A stretch of 64,000 nucleotides of DNA from Glycomyces sp. NRRL B-16210 (GCF_000719515.1 NZ_JOGR01000001.1:372001-436000); one strand, 5' to 3'. Positions 27,744-35,804 are shown, counted from the first letter of the stretch. Program-made: numbers and translations. The notes: a model not told the origin generated them from the sequence alone.

Positions 27744-28877
27744 GTGGACGCCGCGACGCAACTTCCGACGGTGGGCATGATCGGCGCCGGTCAGCTCGCC
27801 CGCATGACCCACCAGGCCGCCATCGCGCTCGGCCAGAGCCTGCGCGTGCTCGCCGGCGACCCGGCCGAGAGCGCCGCGGTCGTGGCGCCCGCCGTGACGC
27901 TCGGCGACTACCGCGACCTCGCCGACCTGCGCGGCTTCGCCAAGGGCTGCACCGTGGTCACCTTCGACCACGAGCACGTCCCGCAAGAGGCCCTCAAAGC
28001 CCTCGTCGCCGAAGGCGTCGAGGTCCAGCCCCGGCCCGAGGCCCTGCTCCACGCCCAGGACAAGCAGGCCATGCGCGTGCGCCTGGGCGCCCTCGGCCTG
28101 CCGCAGCCGCGCTGGGCCCCCGTCGACTCCATCTCCGACGTCGAGGCCTTCGGCCTGCCGTGCGTGCTCAAGGCCGCCACCGGCGGCTACGACGGCAAAG
28201 GCGTGTGGATGTGCGCGACCCCCGCCGACGCCCAGACGGTGCTCGCCTCCGGCATCCGCCTCATCGCCGAGGAGCGCATGGCGCTCCAGCGCGAACTCGC
28301 CGTCCAGATCGCCCGCTCCCCGAGCGGCGAGACCGCCGTCTACCCCGTGGTCGAGACCGTCCAGCGCGGCGGCATCTGCACCGAGGTCCTCGCCCCCGCC
28401 CCGCACCTCGACCCGGCGCACGCCGAGCAGGCCCGGCGCATCGCCGAGACCGTCGCCGCCGAACTCGACGTGTGCGGGATGCTCGCGGTCGAGCTCTTCC
28501 AGACCTCCGAGGGCCTGTTCGTCAACGAACTGGCGATGCGCGCCCACAACTCCGGCCACTGGACCATCGAAGGGGCCCGCACCAGCCAGTTCGAACAGCA
28601 CCTGCGGGCCGTCCTCGATTACCCGCTCGGCTCGACCGAGCCCGCCGCGCCCTACACGGTGATGGCGAACGTGCTCGGCGGCGAACCCGGCGGCCCGCGC
28701 CTCGACGAGCGGCTCCAAAGGCTCCTCGCCGAGGACCCGGGCGCGCACGTCCACCTCTACGGCAAGGCCGTCCGGCCCGGCCGCAAGATCGGCCACGTCA
28801 CCGTCTGCGGCGACGACCCCGACCTCCTGCGGCGCCGCGCCCTGCGCGCCGCGAAATGGCTCCAAGAAGGCGAATGA
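27744..28877 (+). CDS. purK: N5-carboxyaminoimidazole ribonucleotide synthase
   Basis: An ATP-grasp enzyme of 377 aa that carboxylates aminoimidazole ribonucleotide in purine synthesis. The N-terminal GMIGAGQLARMTHQAA, the ATP-grasp block VLKAATGGYDGKGVW and the catalytic stretch VNELAMRAHNSGHWTIEGA are present. It starts with GTG at a leaderless promoter and overlaps purE by ATGA, giving the normal purK-purE order. Confidence 0.95.
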   Translation: MDAATQLPTVGMIGAGQLARMTHQAAIALGQSLRVLAGDPAESAAVVAPAVTLGDYRDLADLRGFAKGCTVVTFDHEHVPQEALKALVAEGVEVQPRPEALLHAQDKQAMRVRLGALGLPQPRWAPVDSISDVEAFGLPCVLKAATGGYDGKGVWMCATPADAQTVLASGIRLIAEERMALQRELAVQIARSPSGETAVYPVVETVQRGGICTEVLAPAPHLDPAHAEQARRIAETVAAELDVCGMLAVELFQTSEGLFVNELAMRAHNSGHWTIEGARTSQFEQHLRAVLDYPLGSTEPAAPYTVMANVLGGEPGGPRLDERLQRLLAEDPGAHVHLYGKAVRPGRKIGHVTVCGDDPDLLRRRALRAAKWLQEGE

Positions 28878-29395
28878 ACATGGCAGAGCAGGCCAAGCCG
28901 CGAGTCGGCGTGATCATGGGCTCGGACTCCGACTGGCCCACCATGGAACCGGCGACGGTCGCGCTCGCCGAGTTCGACCTCCCCTACGAGGTCCGGGTGG
29001 TCTCGGCGCACCGGACCCCGCACGGGATGCTCGCCTACGCCGACTCGGCCGCCTCGCGCGGCCTCCAGGTGATCATCGCCGGCGCCGGCGGCGCGGCGCA
29101 CCTGCCGGGCATGGTCGCCTCGGCGACCCCGCTGCCGGTCATCGGCGTCCCGGTCCCGCTCAAGCACCTCGACGGCATGGACTCGCTCATGTCGATCGTC
29201 CAGATGCCCGCGGGCATCCCGGTCGCGACGGTCTCGATCGCGGGGGCCCGCAACGCGGGCCTCCTAGCAGTCCGCATCCTCGGAGCGACCGACGCGGCCC
29301 TGCAAGAGAAGATCACGAACTTCCAGGTCGACCTCGAACGCATGGTCACCGAAAAAGACGCCACCCTCCGCCGCAAACTCACCAACCCCGAATAG
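28874..29395 (+). CDS. purE: N5-carboxyaminoimidazole ribonucleotide mutase
   Basis: Rearranges the PurK product to CAIR; 173 aa, class I PurE. The substrate motif VGVIMGSDSDWPTM, the catalytic SAHRTPHGMLAYA, and IAGAGGAAHLPGM are intact. The ATG overlapping the purK stop is chosen; an in-frame ATG two codons later is possible. A perfect long palindrome begins 12 nt after the stop. Confidence 0.95.
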   Translation: MNMAEQAKPRVGVIMGSDSDWPTMEPATVALAEFDLPYEVRVVSAHRTPHGMLAYADSAASRGLQVIIAGAGGAAHLPGMVASATPLPVIGVPVPLKHLDGMDSLMSIVQMPAGIPVATVSIAGARNAGLLAVRILGATDAALQEKITNFQVDLERMVTEKDATLRRKLTNPE

Positions 29396-29406
29396 AACCC
29401 CGACCC

Positions 29407-29459
29407 CACTACCGCCACGTGGTACTACCGCAGAGCGGTAGTACCACGTGGCGGTAGTG
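29407..29459. terminator. Perfect 25-bp inverted repeat after purE
   Basis: Arms 29407-29431 and 29435-29459 are exact complements around AGA. Inside each arm, CCACGTGG is itself a palindrome and CTACCGC occurs twice. The stem is far longer than the other terminators here and lacks a T-run. It may terminate purKE, but could also mark the boundary of the following accessory region. Confidence 0.6.
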
Positions 29460-29477
29460 CCCCCTCCTTGACTGACG

Positions 29478-29520
29478 TTGAGAGTTACTATCGCTGAAGA
29501 TAGTATCGGTATCGATAGTA
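29478..29520 (+). promoter_or_regulatory. Promoter and three half-site operator of the DUF234 ATPase gene
   Basis: TTGAGA (29478-29483), a 17-nt spacer and TAGTAT (29501-29506) form a good sigma-70-type promoter. The half-site GATAGTA occurs at 29499-29505 and 29514-29520 and inverted (TACTATC) at 29486-29492, so bound protein would cover the -10 box. The region is AT-rich against its surroundings. Confidence 0.6.
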
Positions 29521-29549
29521 TTTACTCGCGGTGAAAAGGCGGCAGGTTC

Positions 29550-30968
29550 ATGATCGATTTTCTTGGTCGTACGCGTGAACTCGACATGCTCCGACGAGAG
29601 CTCGCGAAGGTCCGCGAGGGCGTCGGCGGGTGGAAACCCGGCCAGTGCATTCTGCTCCGTGGCCGCAGGCGCGTGGGCAAGTCGAGTCTCGTCGAGGAGT
29701 TCTCCCGCCAGGCCGAGGTCCCGACGTTCTACTTCGCCGCCCGCAACGAGACCCCCGAGCGCGAGTTGCAGGAGTTCATCGACTCCGTGGCGCTCTCGAC
29801 CCTGCCTCGACGGGAGGAGTTCCTTGAGAATCCACCCTCGCACCTGAACGACGCGCTGCGGCTGCTGGGCAACATCGTGCCCGACGACACCCCGAGCCTG
29901 ATCGTGCTCGACGAGGTGCCCTATCTGATGGACGAGGCCGGGCGGTTCGAAGGCGCCCTGCAATGGACCTGGGACCGGCTGCTGCTGAGCAAGCCGGTCC
30001 TGATGCTGCTGATCGGCTCGGACCTCTCGATGATGCGCACGCTCAACGAGTACCGCCGGCCGTTCCACCAGCGCGGCAGGGAGATGGTCCTCGGCCCGCT
30101 CAATCCCGCCGAGGTGGGGGAGATGCTCGAACTCGGCCCGGCCGAGGCGTTCGACGCGGCACTGGTCACCGGTGGGCTCCCGCTGATCTGCGCCGGGTGG
30201 CCGACCGGGGCGGACCTGTGGGACTTCTTGGGCGAAGCGCTCAGCGATCCGATCTCCGCTCTGAACGTGTCCGCGAAGCTGATGCTCGCGGCGGAGTTCC
30301 CGGAGCAGGCGATGGCCGCTCAGGTGATGCGCGCGATCGGCAACGGCGAGCGGACCTTCGCGAACATCGCCAGGGCGGCCGGAGGCATCGCGCACTCCAC
30401 CTTGAGCCGCGCTCTGGAGATCCTCGTGGACAAGAGCATCGTGAGCGCGGACCTCCCGATCGCGTTGCACCCGTCGAAGGAGCGGCGCTACTCGATCGCC
30501 GACCCGTACCTGCGATTCTGGCTGGCACTGGTCGAGCCGCACTTCGACGAGATCGACCGTCTCCGAGGCGACCTGGTGGTGAATCGAATCCGCAAGTCCT
30601 GGACGAGCTGGCGCGGACGTGCGATCGAGCCGCTGGTCCGCGAGTCGCTGGCGCGCATCCTCCCGCTCGGGCCGGTTCCCTATGCGCGGCATGTCGGCGG
30701 CTACTGGACCCGGAGCAACAGCGTCGAGATCGACATAGTCGGTGCGGAAAAGGCCCCGGTCGCGGAGGAACTGGCCTTCCTCGGATCGATCAAGTGGCTT
30801 GAGAGTGAACCCTTCGATCGCCGAGACCTCGCCGCCCTCCACAGGCACCGAGCGGCGGTGACAGATGAACCGGTCCCCCTGATCGGCGTTTCCCGCAACG
30901 GCTTCGACTGCGAGGGCCTGGACGGCGAGTTCGGGCCCGAAGACCTCATCGAGGGTTGGCAGCGCTGA
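29550..30968 (+). CDS. AAA ATPase with C-terminal DUF234 nuclease-like domain
   Basis: A 472-residue protein of the archaeal-type ATPase family. The Walker A loop is RGRRRVGKSSLVEEF (about residues 37-51), and Walker B is PSLIVLDEVPYLMDE (about 113-127). A sensor-like LLIGSDLSMM follows. A winged helix (TFANIARAAGGIAHSTLSRA) and the DUF234 region (RYSIADPYLRFWLALVEPH ... VEIDIVGAEK) make up the C-terminal half; the VEIDIVG strand resembles PD-(D/E)xK nuclease cores. Such genes are often mobile and sometimes linked to defence or toxin-antitoxin-like systems; function is unknown. It stands alone behind its own operator, in a lower-GC accessory stretch. Confidence 0.85.
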   Translation: MIDFLGRTRELDMLRRELAKVREGVGGWKPGQCILLRGRRRVGKSSLVEEFSRQAEVPTFYFAARNETPERELQEFIDSVALSTLPRREEFLENPPSHLNDALRLLGNIVPDDTPSLIVLDEVPYLMDEAGRFEGALQWTWDRLLLSKPVLMLLIGSDLSMMRTLNEYRRPFHQRGREMVLGPLNPAEVGEMLELGPAEAFDAALVTGGLPLICAGWPTGADLWDFLGEALSDPISALNVSAKLMLAAEFPEQAMAAQVMRAIGNGERTFANIARAAGGIAHSTLSRALEILVDKSIVSADLPIALHPSKERRYSIADPYLRFWLALVEPHFDEIDRLRGDLVVNRIRKSWTSWRGRAIEPLVRESLARILPLGPVPYARHVGGYWTRSNSVEIDIVGAEKAPVAEELAFLGSIKWLESEPFDRRDLAALHRHRAAVTDEPVPLIGVSRNGFDCEGLDGEFGPEDLIEGWQR

Positions 30969-31005
30969 CGGGCGAAAACCGATGGTGGGCACAGAGCCCG
31001 GTCGT

Positions 31006-31011
31006 TAGGGT
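31006..31011 (+). promoter_or_regulatory. Leaderless -10 box of the second RidA gene
   Basis: TAGGGT followed by 6 nt and the ATG at 31018. Confidence 0.5.
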
Positions 31012-31017
31012 CGGGGC

Positions 31018-31404
31018 ATGTCTGAACTGCATTCGACAGGCGGCTACGAGCACGTGACGATCGTCGAGCCCGGGAGGCTCGCCTTCCTCGCCGGGCAGTG
31101 CCCGGTCGACGCGGACGAGAACGTGGTGGGCGTCGGCGACCTGGACCGCCAGATCGAACAGGTGGCGGCGAACTGCCTGGCCGCGCTGGCGGCGGCGGGT
31201 GCGAAGCCCGAGGACGTGGTCCGCTCGGTCGTCTACGTGGTGAGCGCCGAGAGCGAGGCGGTCGGCCGCGCCTGGCACCGCCTGGCCGACCACCCCGACC
31301 TCGCCCCGGCCTTCAAAGCCGCGAGCACAGTCCTGGGAGTAACCGCCCTCGGCTACCCCGACCAACAAATAGAAGTAGACCTGACCGCCCGCCTCCCCGA
31401 ATAA
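31018..31404 (+). CDS. RidA family protein, second copy
   Basis: A 128-residue RidA-superfamily protein, different from the one at about 8 kb. Visible are HVTIVEPGRLAFLAGQCPVD, the helix QIEQVAANCLAALAAAGAKP, the strand VVRSVVYVV, and LGVTALGYPDQQIEVDLTAR at the end. The catalytic arginine expected before the last strand is replaced around YPDQQIEVD, so enamine deaminase activity is doubtful. It appears to be monocistronic and leaderless. Confidence 0.85.
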   Translation: MSELHSTGGYEHVTIVEPGRLAFLAGQCPVDADENVVGVGDLDRQIEQVAANCLAALAAAGAKPEDVVRSVVYVVSAESEAVGRAWHRLADHPDLAPAFKAASTVLGVTALGYPDQQIEVDLTARLPE

Positions 31405-31488
31405 GCCAGAACACGCTTTCCCTGACGCCGCCAGGCGTGGTGTCGGTCTAGTGCTGCGGCAGCGATGTTCCTCGAAAGGATGGTTGCG

Positions 31489-31713
31489 ATGGCCTTCAGG
31501 GTCACGGCGAAGGCATGGGAGCACGGTTGGGAGCTGTACATCGAGGGCGTAGGGGTTACGCAGGCCGAAGGCGTCGATGACGCCGAAGCGATGGTGAGAG
31601 ATTACCTGGAAATCGACGGCCTCGACAGCGCTGCTCCGATCAACATCACCTTCGGCGCGCAGTGTGAACGCTCGACGTTATTAACGCCATGCGTTAATAT
31701 TGGGTGTGATTAG
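31489..31713 (+). CDS. Small HicB-like protein
   Basis: A 74-residue protein with a ferredoxin-like beta pattern: MAFRVTAKAWEHGWELYIEG, then GVGVTQAEGVDDAEAMVRDY. This resembles the N-terminal HicB-type antitoxin fold found as small stand-alone proteins in actinomycetes. No HicA partner is adjacent. AAAGGA sits 8 nt before the ATG at 31489; two upstream in-frame ATGs are less well placed. The last residues run through the higBA operator and overlap higB by 8 nt, and the tail (CERSTLLTPCVNIGCD) looks like read-through, so the original 3' end may have been lost. Confidence 0.6.
   Translation: MAFRVTAKAWEHGWELYIEGVGVTQAEGVDDAEAMVRDYLEIDGLDSAAPINITFGAQCERSTLLTPCVNIGCD
31679..31699. promoter_or_regulatory. 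higBA operator palindrome
   Basis: TATTAACGC-CAT-GCGTTAATA is a perfect 9-bp inverted repeat ending 6 nt before the higB GTG and lying in the 3' end of the preceding small gene. Autoregulation by HigA or the HigBA complex is typical of this family. Confidence 0.7.
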
Positions 31714-31987
31714 ATCATTCGCCGACAAAGAAGCCGAGCGGGTCTGGGAGAGGAAGCGATCGAAGAAGTTCGACGACGCGACGCAGCGGTCGGCGCTCAG
31801 GAAGCTCTTGATCTTGGATGCGGCTGAGACGACCGAGGACTTGCGGGTGCCGCCTGGCAATCGCCTCGAAAAGCTGAAGGGTGATCGCGAAGGGCAGCAC
31901 AGCATCCGCGTCAACCAGCAATGGAGGGTGTGCTTCCGCTGGACCGACGCGGGCCCGGAGGGAGTGGAGATCGTTGACTATCACTAG
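31706..31987 (+). CDS. higB: HigB-type toxin (RelE/ParE superfamily)
   Basis: A 93-residue ribosome-dependent mRNA endonuclease toxin. The family pattern is clear: FADKEAERVWERKRSKKF, LRKLLILDAAETTEDLRVPP, GNRLEKLKGDREGQHSIRVN and QQWRVCFRWTDAGPEGVEIV. The GTG at 31706 is the natural start (VIRSF); a TTG at 31700 would add two residues. The toxin precedes its antitoxin, the usual higBA order, with 34 nt between them. Confidence 0.93.
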   Translation: MIRSFADKEAERVWERKRSKKFDDATQRSALRKLLILDAAETTEDLRVPPGNRLEKLKGDREGQHSIRVNQQWRVCFRWTDAGPEGVEIVDYH

Positions 31988-32021
31988 ATTGGGTTGGATG
32001 AGGCACGGGAAGGGGAACCTG

Positions 32022-32321
32022 ATGGCGGAAGCCTTGATGCCACCGATGCACCCGGGGGAGATCCTGGCTGAGGAGTTCCTCGCGCCGCTGGGTGTCTCGC
32101 AGTACCGGTTGGCGCTCGCGATCGGGGTGCCGCCGCGGCGGATCAACGAGATCGTGCACGGCAAGCGCCGCATCAGCGCCGACACGGCGCTGCGGCTCGC
32201 CCGCTACTTCGGGACCTCGGACCGGTTCTGGATGAACCTCCAGAACCGCTACGACCTCGAAATCGAGCGCGACCGGCTCGCGAACGACCTGCGCCAAATC
32301 AAGCCGTTCGCGGCGGCTTAG
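32022..32321 (+). CDS. higA: HigA-type antitoxin (XRE family)
   Basis: A 99-residue helix-turn-helix antitoxin. Signature: MHPGEILAEEFLAPLGVSQY, then LALAIGVPPRRINEIVHGKR and ISADTALRLARYFGTSDRFW. It neutralises HigB and represses the operon. AGGGGA lies 5 nt before the chosen ATG at 32022; an ATG at 31998 is possible. Its stop overlaps the stop of the convergent methyltransferase gene by 4 nt. Confidence 0.93.
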   Translation: MAEALMPPMHPGEILAEEFLAPLGVSQYRLALAIGVPPRRINEIVHGKRRISADTALRLARYFGTSDRFWMNLQNRYDLEIERDRLANDLRQIKPFAAA

Positions 32322-33481
32322 GCCTCCGAGCAGAGGAGGGCTTTGTGGGCTTGTCCTATTCGGGTTGCTATTAGGGTGGCTTCGTTGGGGCCCTTCAACT
32401 TCAACTGCTTTCGGAGGGTGGCCGGGTCGAGTCCGGTTCCTCTTTGCTTGATCGTGAGGCGGCCTATTTCTCGTTCTGCCAGTAGGGCTTTCAGCTTCTT
32501 CGGGTGCAGGGGCCAGACCTCCTCCACCTTCCAGGCCCTCGCGAACGGGGTCTCCTTGATCTCATCGCCGTACAGGTACGCGATGGTCTCGTTCGCCGTG
32601 TGGGCTTTGAGCTCTCCGGCCAGCTCCGCCACCAGGCCCGCCCGGATCACCGCACCGTCCGGCTCGTAGAGGTACGCCGCCACCTCGCCCACCTCGGCCC
32701 GGTCCTTCCCGTCGCCGGTCAGCTCGTGCCACTCGCCCGCCTTGCGCACGCTGGCCCGTCTCGGCACCTGTGCCGCCTCTCCCAGCCACAGGCACGCCTC
32801 CACCACGTCCCGGTCCACCGAGACCCATTCCGCCTCGGCCCCTTCCGGAATCCAGTCGTGCCCGATCCCCGGGCCCAGCTTCACCGCCGCGAACCGGGCC
32901 TCGCGCAAACGCCCGAGCAACTCGTCCAGCGGCGGCGAGTACGCCGCCGGGTCGAAGTTCCGGCCCGCACCCGAGCGCCTCGCCGGGTCCGCGAACACCG
33001 ACTCCCCCAGCTCCGCCTTCAGTGCGTCCCCCACCCGGACCTCGATCTCCAGACCCGCCGCCTCCGCGTTCGCCCTCGCGTACGCCGCCGTCGCCTCGCT
33101 CAGGTCCACCGCCTCGACCCGCAGCCCCGCCTCCGCGAACGCCAGCGCCTCCGTCCCCAATCCGCAGCACAGGTCCGTCACCGCGTCCACGTGCCGCGCG
33201 AAGCGGGCCGCGCGGCGCTCGGCCACCGGCCATCTCGTGGCCTGCTCCAGGCCCGCCCGCGTGAAGTACAGCCGCTCGGCCCGCTCGCCGAACTTGGCGC
33301 GGGCGTGGCGGCGCAGCTCCGCGAGGGTCAGTGCCGCTGCCGCCGTCTCCGGGTCCACGCCCGCCTTCCGCAGGCGCAACGGCGCCCGGTCTCCGTCGCG
33401 CTCCAGGGCCTCGGCGGCAGCGTTCTGAAGGCCGGGATCGGCGCGGAGTGCTTCGAGCAGGCTGGGTTCCACGGCTCCCAT
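32318..33481 (-). CDS. Class I SAM-dependent methyltransferase with THUMP-like domain
   Basis: A 387-residue putative RNA or protein methyltransferase. The SAM-binding motif I is VTDLCCGLGTEALAFAEAG, and LRVEAVDLSEATAAYARANA is motif II. FADPARRSGAGR stands where the catalytic N/DPPY-like motif should be. The C-terminal third matches the THUMP-like domain of actinobacterial proteins (LKALLAEREIGRLTIKQRGT). The substrate is unknown. It is divergent from groES. Converging stops with higA suggest the toxin-antitoxin unit was inserted right at its 3' end. Confidence 0.85.
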   Translation of the reverse strand: MGAVEPSLLEALRADPGLQNAAAEALERDGDRAPLRLRKAGVDPETAAAALTLAELRRHARAKFGERAERLYFTRAGLEQATRWPVAERRAARFARHVDAVTDLCCGLGTEALAFAEAGLRVEAVDLSEATAAYARANAEAAGLEIEVRVGDALKAELGESVFADPARRSGAGRNFDPAAYSPPLDELLGRLREARFAAVKLGPGIGHDWIPEGAEAEWVSVDRDVVEACLWLGEAAQVPRRASVRKAGEWHELTGDGKDRAEVGEVAAYLYEPDGAVIRAGLVAELAGELKAHTANETIAYLYGDEIKETPFARAWKVEEVWPLHPKKLKALLAEREIGRLTIKQRGTGLDPATLRKQLKLKGPNEATLIATRIGQAHKALLCSEA

Positions 33482-33569
33482 GATCCCTCACAGGCGAGGC
33501 CGGCGAGCGTCGGGCCGTGACTTCTGGTTCCCCGCCTTGACGCTCCCACCTGCGCGAATTAACGTTGGG

Positions 33570-33596
33570 CTGGCACTCGCAGGTCGAGATTGCTAA
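33570..33596. promoter_or_regulatory. Upstream CIRCE-like element of groES
   Basis: CTGGCACTC-N9-GATTGCTAA keeps the 9-9-9 layout, with two changes in the left arm and one in the right relative to the consensus. It lies 14 nt before the better copy; a TATGAT -10 box (33601-33606) lies between the two. Confidence 0.6.
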
Positions 33597-33610
33597 GCGC
33601 TATGATCGGG

Positions 33611-33637
33611 TTGGCACTCTCACCTGGAGAGTGCCAA
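33611..33637. promoter_or_regulatory. CIRCE element of groES-groEL
   Basis: TTGGCACTC-N9-GAGTGCCAA, a perfect 9-bp inverted repeat with the canonical spacer, just downstream of TATGAT. HrcA binding here represses the chaperonin operon at normal temperature. Confidence 0.93.
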
Positions 33638-33730
33638 CAGCCACGGGCCGGTGCCTCGGCACCCGCGACGACGAGACCCGCGCTGTCGTGGCCGACAACC
33701 GTATTGAACACGCAGGTTTGGAGAAACCAA

Positions 33731-34030
33731 GTGAGCAAGGCTGCCATCAAGCCGCTGGGCGACCGCATCGTGGTCCAGGCGAACGAGGCCGAGACCACCA
33801 CCGCTTCGGGTCTCGTCATCCCCGACACCGCCAAGGAGAAGCCCCAGGAGGGCACCGTCCTGGCCGTCGGCCCCGGCAACATCGACGACAAGGGCAACCG
33901 CATCCCGATCGACGTGAACGTCGGCGACGTGGTCATCTACTCGAAGTACGGCGGCACCGAGGTCAAGTACAACGGCGAGGAGTACCTCGTCCTGTCCTCG
34001 CGCGACGTCCTCGCGGTCGTCGAGCAGTAG
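33731..34030 (+). CDS. groES: Co-chaperonin GroES
   Basis: A 99-residue heptameric lid of the chaperonin. Motifs are IKPLGDRIVVQANEAETTTA, the mobile loop region SGLVIPDTAKEKPQEG, and KYGGTEVKYNGEEYLVL. The GTG start has GGAG 7 nt upstream. GGAG forms the loop of a small GGTTT/AAACC stem (33715-33728). It is followed by an intercistronic hairpin and groEL. Confidence 0.96.
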   Translation: MSKAAIKPLGDRIVVQANEAETTTASGLVIPDTAKEKPQEGTVLAVGPGNIDDKGNRIPIDVNVGDVVIYSKYGGTEVKYNGEEYLVLSSRDVLAVVEQ

Positions 34031-34037
34031 CACGTCC

Positions 34038-34060
34038 CGGGCCCCAGCGAATGGGGCCCG
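34038..34060 (+). terminator. Intercistronic hairpin between groES and groEL
   Basis: An 8-bp stem (34038-34045 with 34053-34060) with a 7-nt loop, 8 nt after the groES stop. It has no T-run. Partial termination or mRNA processing that favours groES is plausible. Confidence 0.6.
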
Positions 34061-34085
34061 TTCGTGTTCTTAGGAAGGGATATCC

Positions 34086-35723
34086 ATGCCGAAGATTCTC
34101 AACTTCGCCGAGGACGCACGGCACAACCTGCTGCACGGCATCGACGAGCTCGCCGACACCGTCAAGGTCACGCTCGGCCCCAAGGGCCGCAACGTGGTGC
34201 TCCAGCGCTCCTTCGGCGCTCCGCTCATCACCAACGACGGCGTCACCATCGCCAAGGAGATCGAGCTCGCCGACCCGTACGCCAACCTGGGCGCGCAGCT
34301 GGTGAAGGAGGTCGCCACCAAGACGAACGACATCGCCGGCGACGGCACCACCACCGCGACCGTCCTGGCCCAGAAGATGAGCCACGCCGGCATCAAGGCG
34401 GTCACGGCCGGGGCCAACCCGATCGCGATCCGCAAGGGCATCGAGGCCGCGGCGAACGCCGTGTCCGAGGAGCTCCTGAGCCAGGCCATCCAGATCTCCG
34501 ACCACGAGAACATCGCGCAGGTCGCGGCGGTCTCGGCGCAGGACCCGGAGATCGGCGAGCTCATCGCCAAGGCCATGGACGCGGTCGGCGTCGAGGGCGT
34601 CATCTCCGTCGAGGACGGCTCCAGCCTGGAGACCGCGCTCGAGGTGACCGAGGGCATGCAGTTCGACAAGGGCTTCATCTCGCCGAACTTCATCACCGAC
34701 CAGGACCTGCGCCAGACGGTCTTCGAGGACCCCTACATCCTCATCAGCAACTCCAAGGTCTCCTCGATCGAGGAGCTCCTGCCGGTGCTGGAGAAGGTCG
34801 TGGAGACCTCCAAGCCGCTGCTCATCATCGCCGAGGACGTCGAGGGCCAGGCCCTCGCGACCCTGACGGTGAACGCCCTGCGCGGCACCCTGCGCGTGTG
34901 CGCGGTCAAGGCCCCGGCCTTCGGCGACCGCCGCAAGGCCATCCTGGGCGACATCGCGACCCTCACGGGCGCGGAGGTCATCTCCTCGGAGATCGGCCTG
35001 GAGCTCAAGCAGGCCGACCTGTCCCACCTGGGCCGGGCCCGCCGGGTCACCGTGTCCAAGGACGCCACCACCGTCGTCGACGGCGGCGGCACCAAGGACG
35101 AGGTCAACGCCCGCATCGCGCAGATCAAGCAGCAGGCCTCGACCACCGAGTCCTCCTGGGACCGCGAGAAGCTCGAGGAGCGCCTCGCGAAGCTCTCCGG
35201 CGGCGTCGCCGTCATCCAGGTCGGCGCGGCCACCGAGGTCGAGCTGAAGGAGCGCAAGCACCGCATCGAGGACGCGGTCAACGCGACCAAGGCCGCGGTC
35301 GAGGAGGGCATCGTCGCCGGCGGCGGCGCCTCCCTGGTCCACGCGATCGCCGGACTCGACAAGCTCGAGCTCGACGACCCCGAGGCCCGCGTCGGCATCC
35401 AGATCGTCGCCGCCGCACTCTCGGAGCCGCTGCGCCGCATCGCCGCCAACGCGGGCGAGTCGGGCGACGTGGTCGTCAACGCGGTCGCCGGCAAGGGCTG
35501 GCGCGAGGGCTGGAACGCCGCCACCGACGAGTACGAGGACCTGGTCTCGGCCGGGATCATCGACCCGGTGAAGGTCACCCGCAACGCGCTGCTCAACGCC
35601 GGCTCGATCGTGGGCATGCTGCTCACGACCGAGGTGACGATCGTGGACAAGCCCGAGGACGAGGACGAGGAGGCCGGACACGGCCACTCGCACTCCCACG
35701 GCGGGCACAGCCACTCGCACTAG
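34086..35723 (+). CDS. groEL: Chaperonin GroEL with histidine-rich tail
   Basis: A 545-residue ATP-dependent chaperonin. ATP-site motifs KVTLGPKGRNVVLQ, NDGVTIAKEIEL and GDGTTTATVLAQ are intact, and AAVEEGIVAGGGASLVHAI marks the equatorial domain. The C-terminus is His-rich (GHGHSHSHGGHSHSH) rather than the usual Gly-Met repeat. This is the form known from actinobacterial GroEL1 proteins encoded beside groES, where it can bind metals. A second, Gly-Met groEL may exist elsewhere. GGAAGGGA precedes the ATG. Confidence 0.96.
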   Translation: MPKILNFAEDARHNLLHGIDELADTVKVTLGPKGRNVVLQRSFGAPLITNDGVTIAKEIELADPYANLGAQLVKEVATKTNDIAGDGTTTATVLAQKMSHAGIKAVTAGANPIAIRKGIEAAANAVSEELLSQAIQISDHENIAQVAAVSAQDPEIGELIAKAMDAVGVEGVISVEDGSSLETALEVTEGMQFDKGFISPNFITDQDLRQTVFEDPYILISNSKVSSIEELLPVLEKVVETSKPLLIIAEDVEGQALATLTVNALRGTLRVCAVKAPAFGDRRKAILGDIATLTGAEVISSEIGLELKQADLSHLGRARRVTVSKDATTVVDGGGTKDEVNARIAQIKQQASTTESSWDREKLEERLAKLSGGVAVIQVGAATEVELKERKHRIEDAVNATKAAVEEGIVAGGGASLVHAIAGLDKLELDDPEARVGIQIVAAALSEPLRRIAANAGESGDVVVNAVAGKGWREGWNAATDEYEDLVSAGIIDPVKVTRNALLNAGSIVGMLLTTEVTIVDKPEDEDEEAGHGHSHSHGGHSHSH

Positions 35724-35732
35724 AACGGCTGA

Positions 35733-35804
35733 AGCCGGGGACCGCGGTCCCCGGCTCCAGAGGGTTCCGGACGGGGCCGCCGAGGACTTCGGCGGCCCCG
35801 TCCG
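35733..35804 (+). terminator. Tandem hairpins after groEL
   Basis: A 24-nt perfect palindrome (35733-35756) is followed by a 16-bp stem (35768-35783 with 35789-35804, GGACT loop). Together they end the groESL transcript. Confidence 0.8.

Noticed and set aside
29407..29459. Insertion-sequence terminal repeat
   Set aside because: No transposase, no matching repeat at the other edge and no target-site duplication could be seen.
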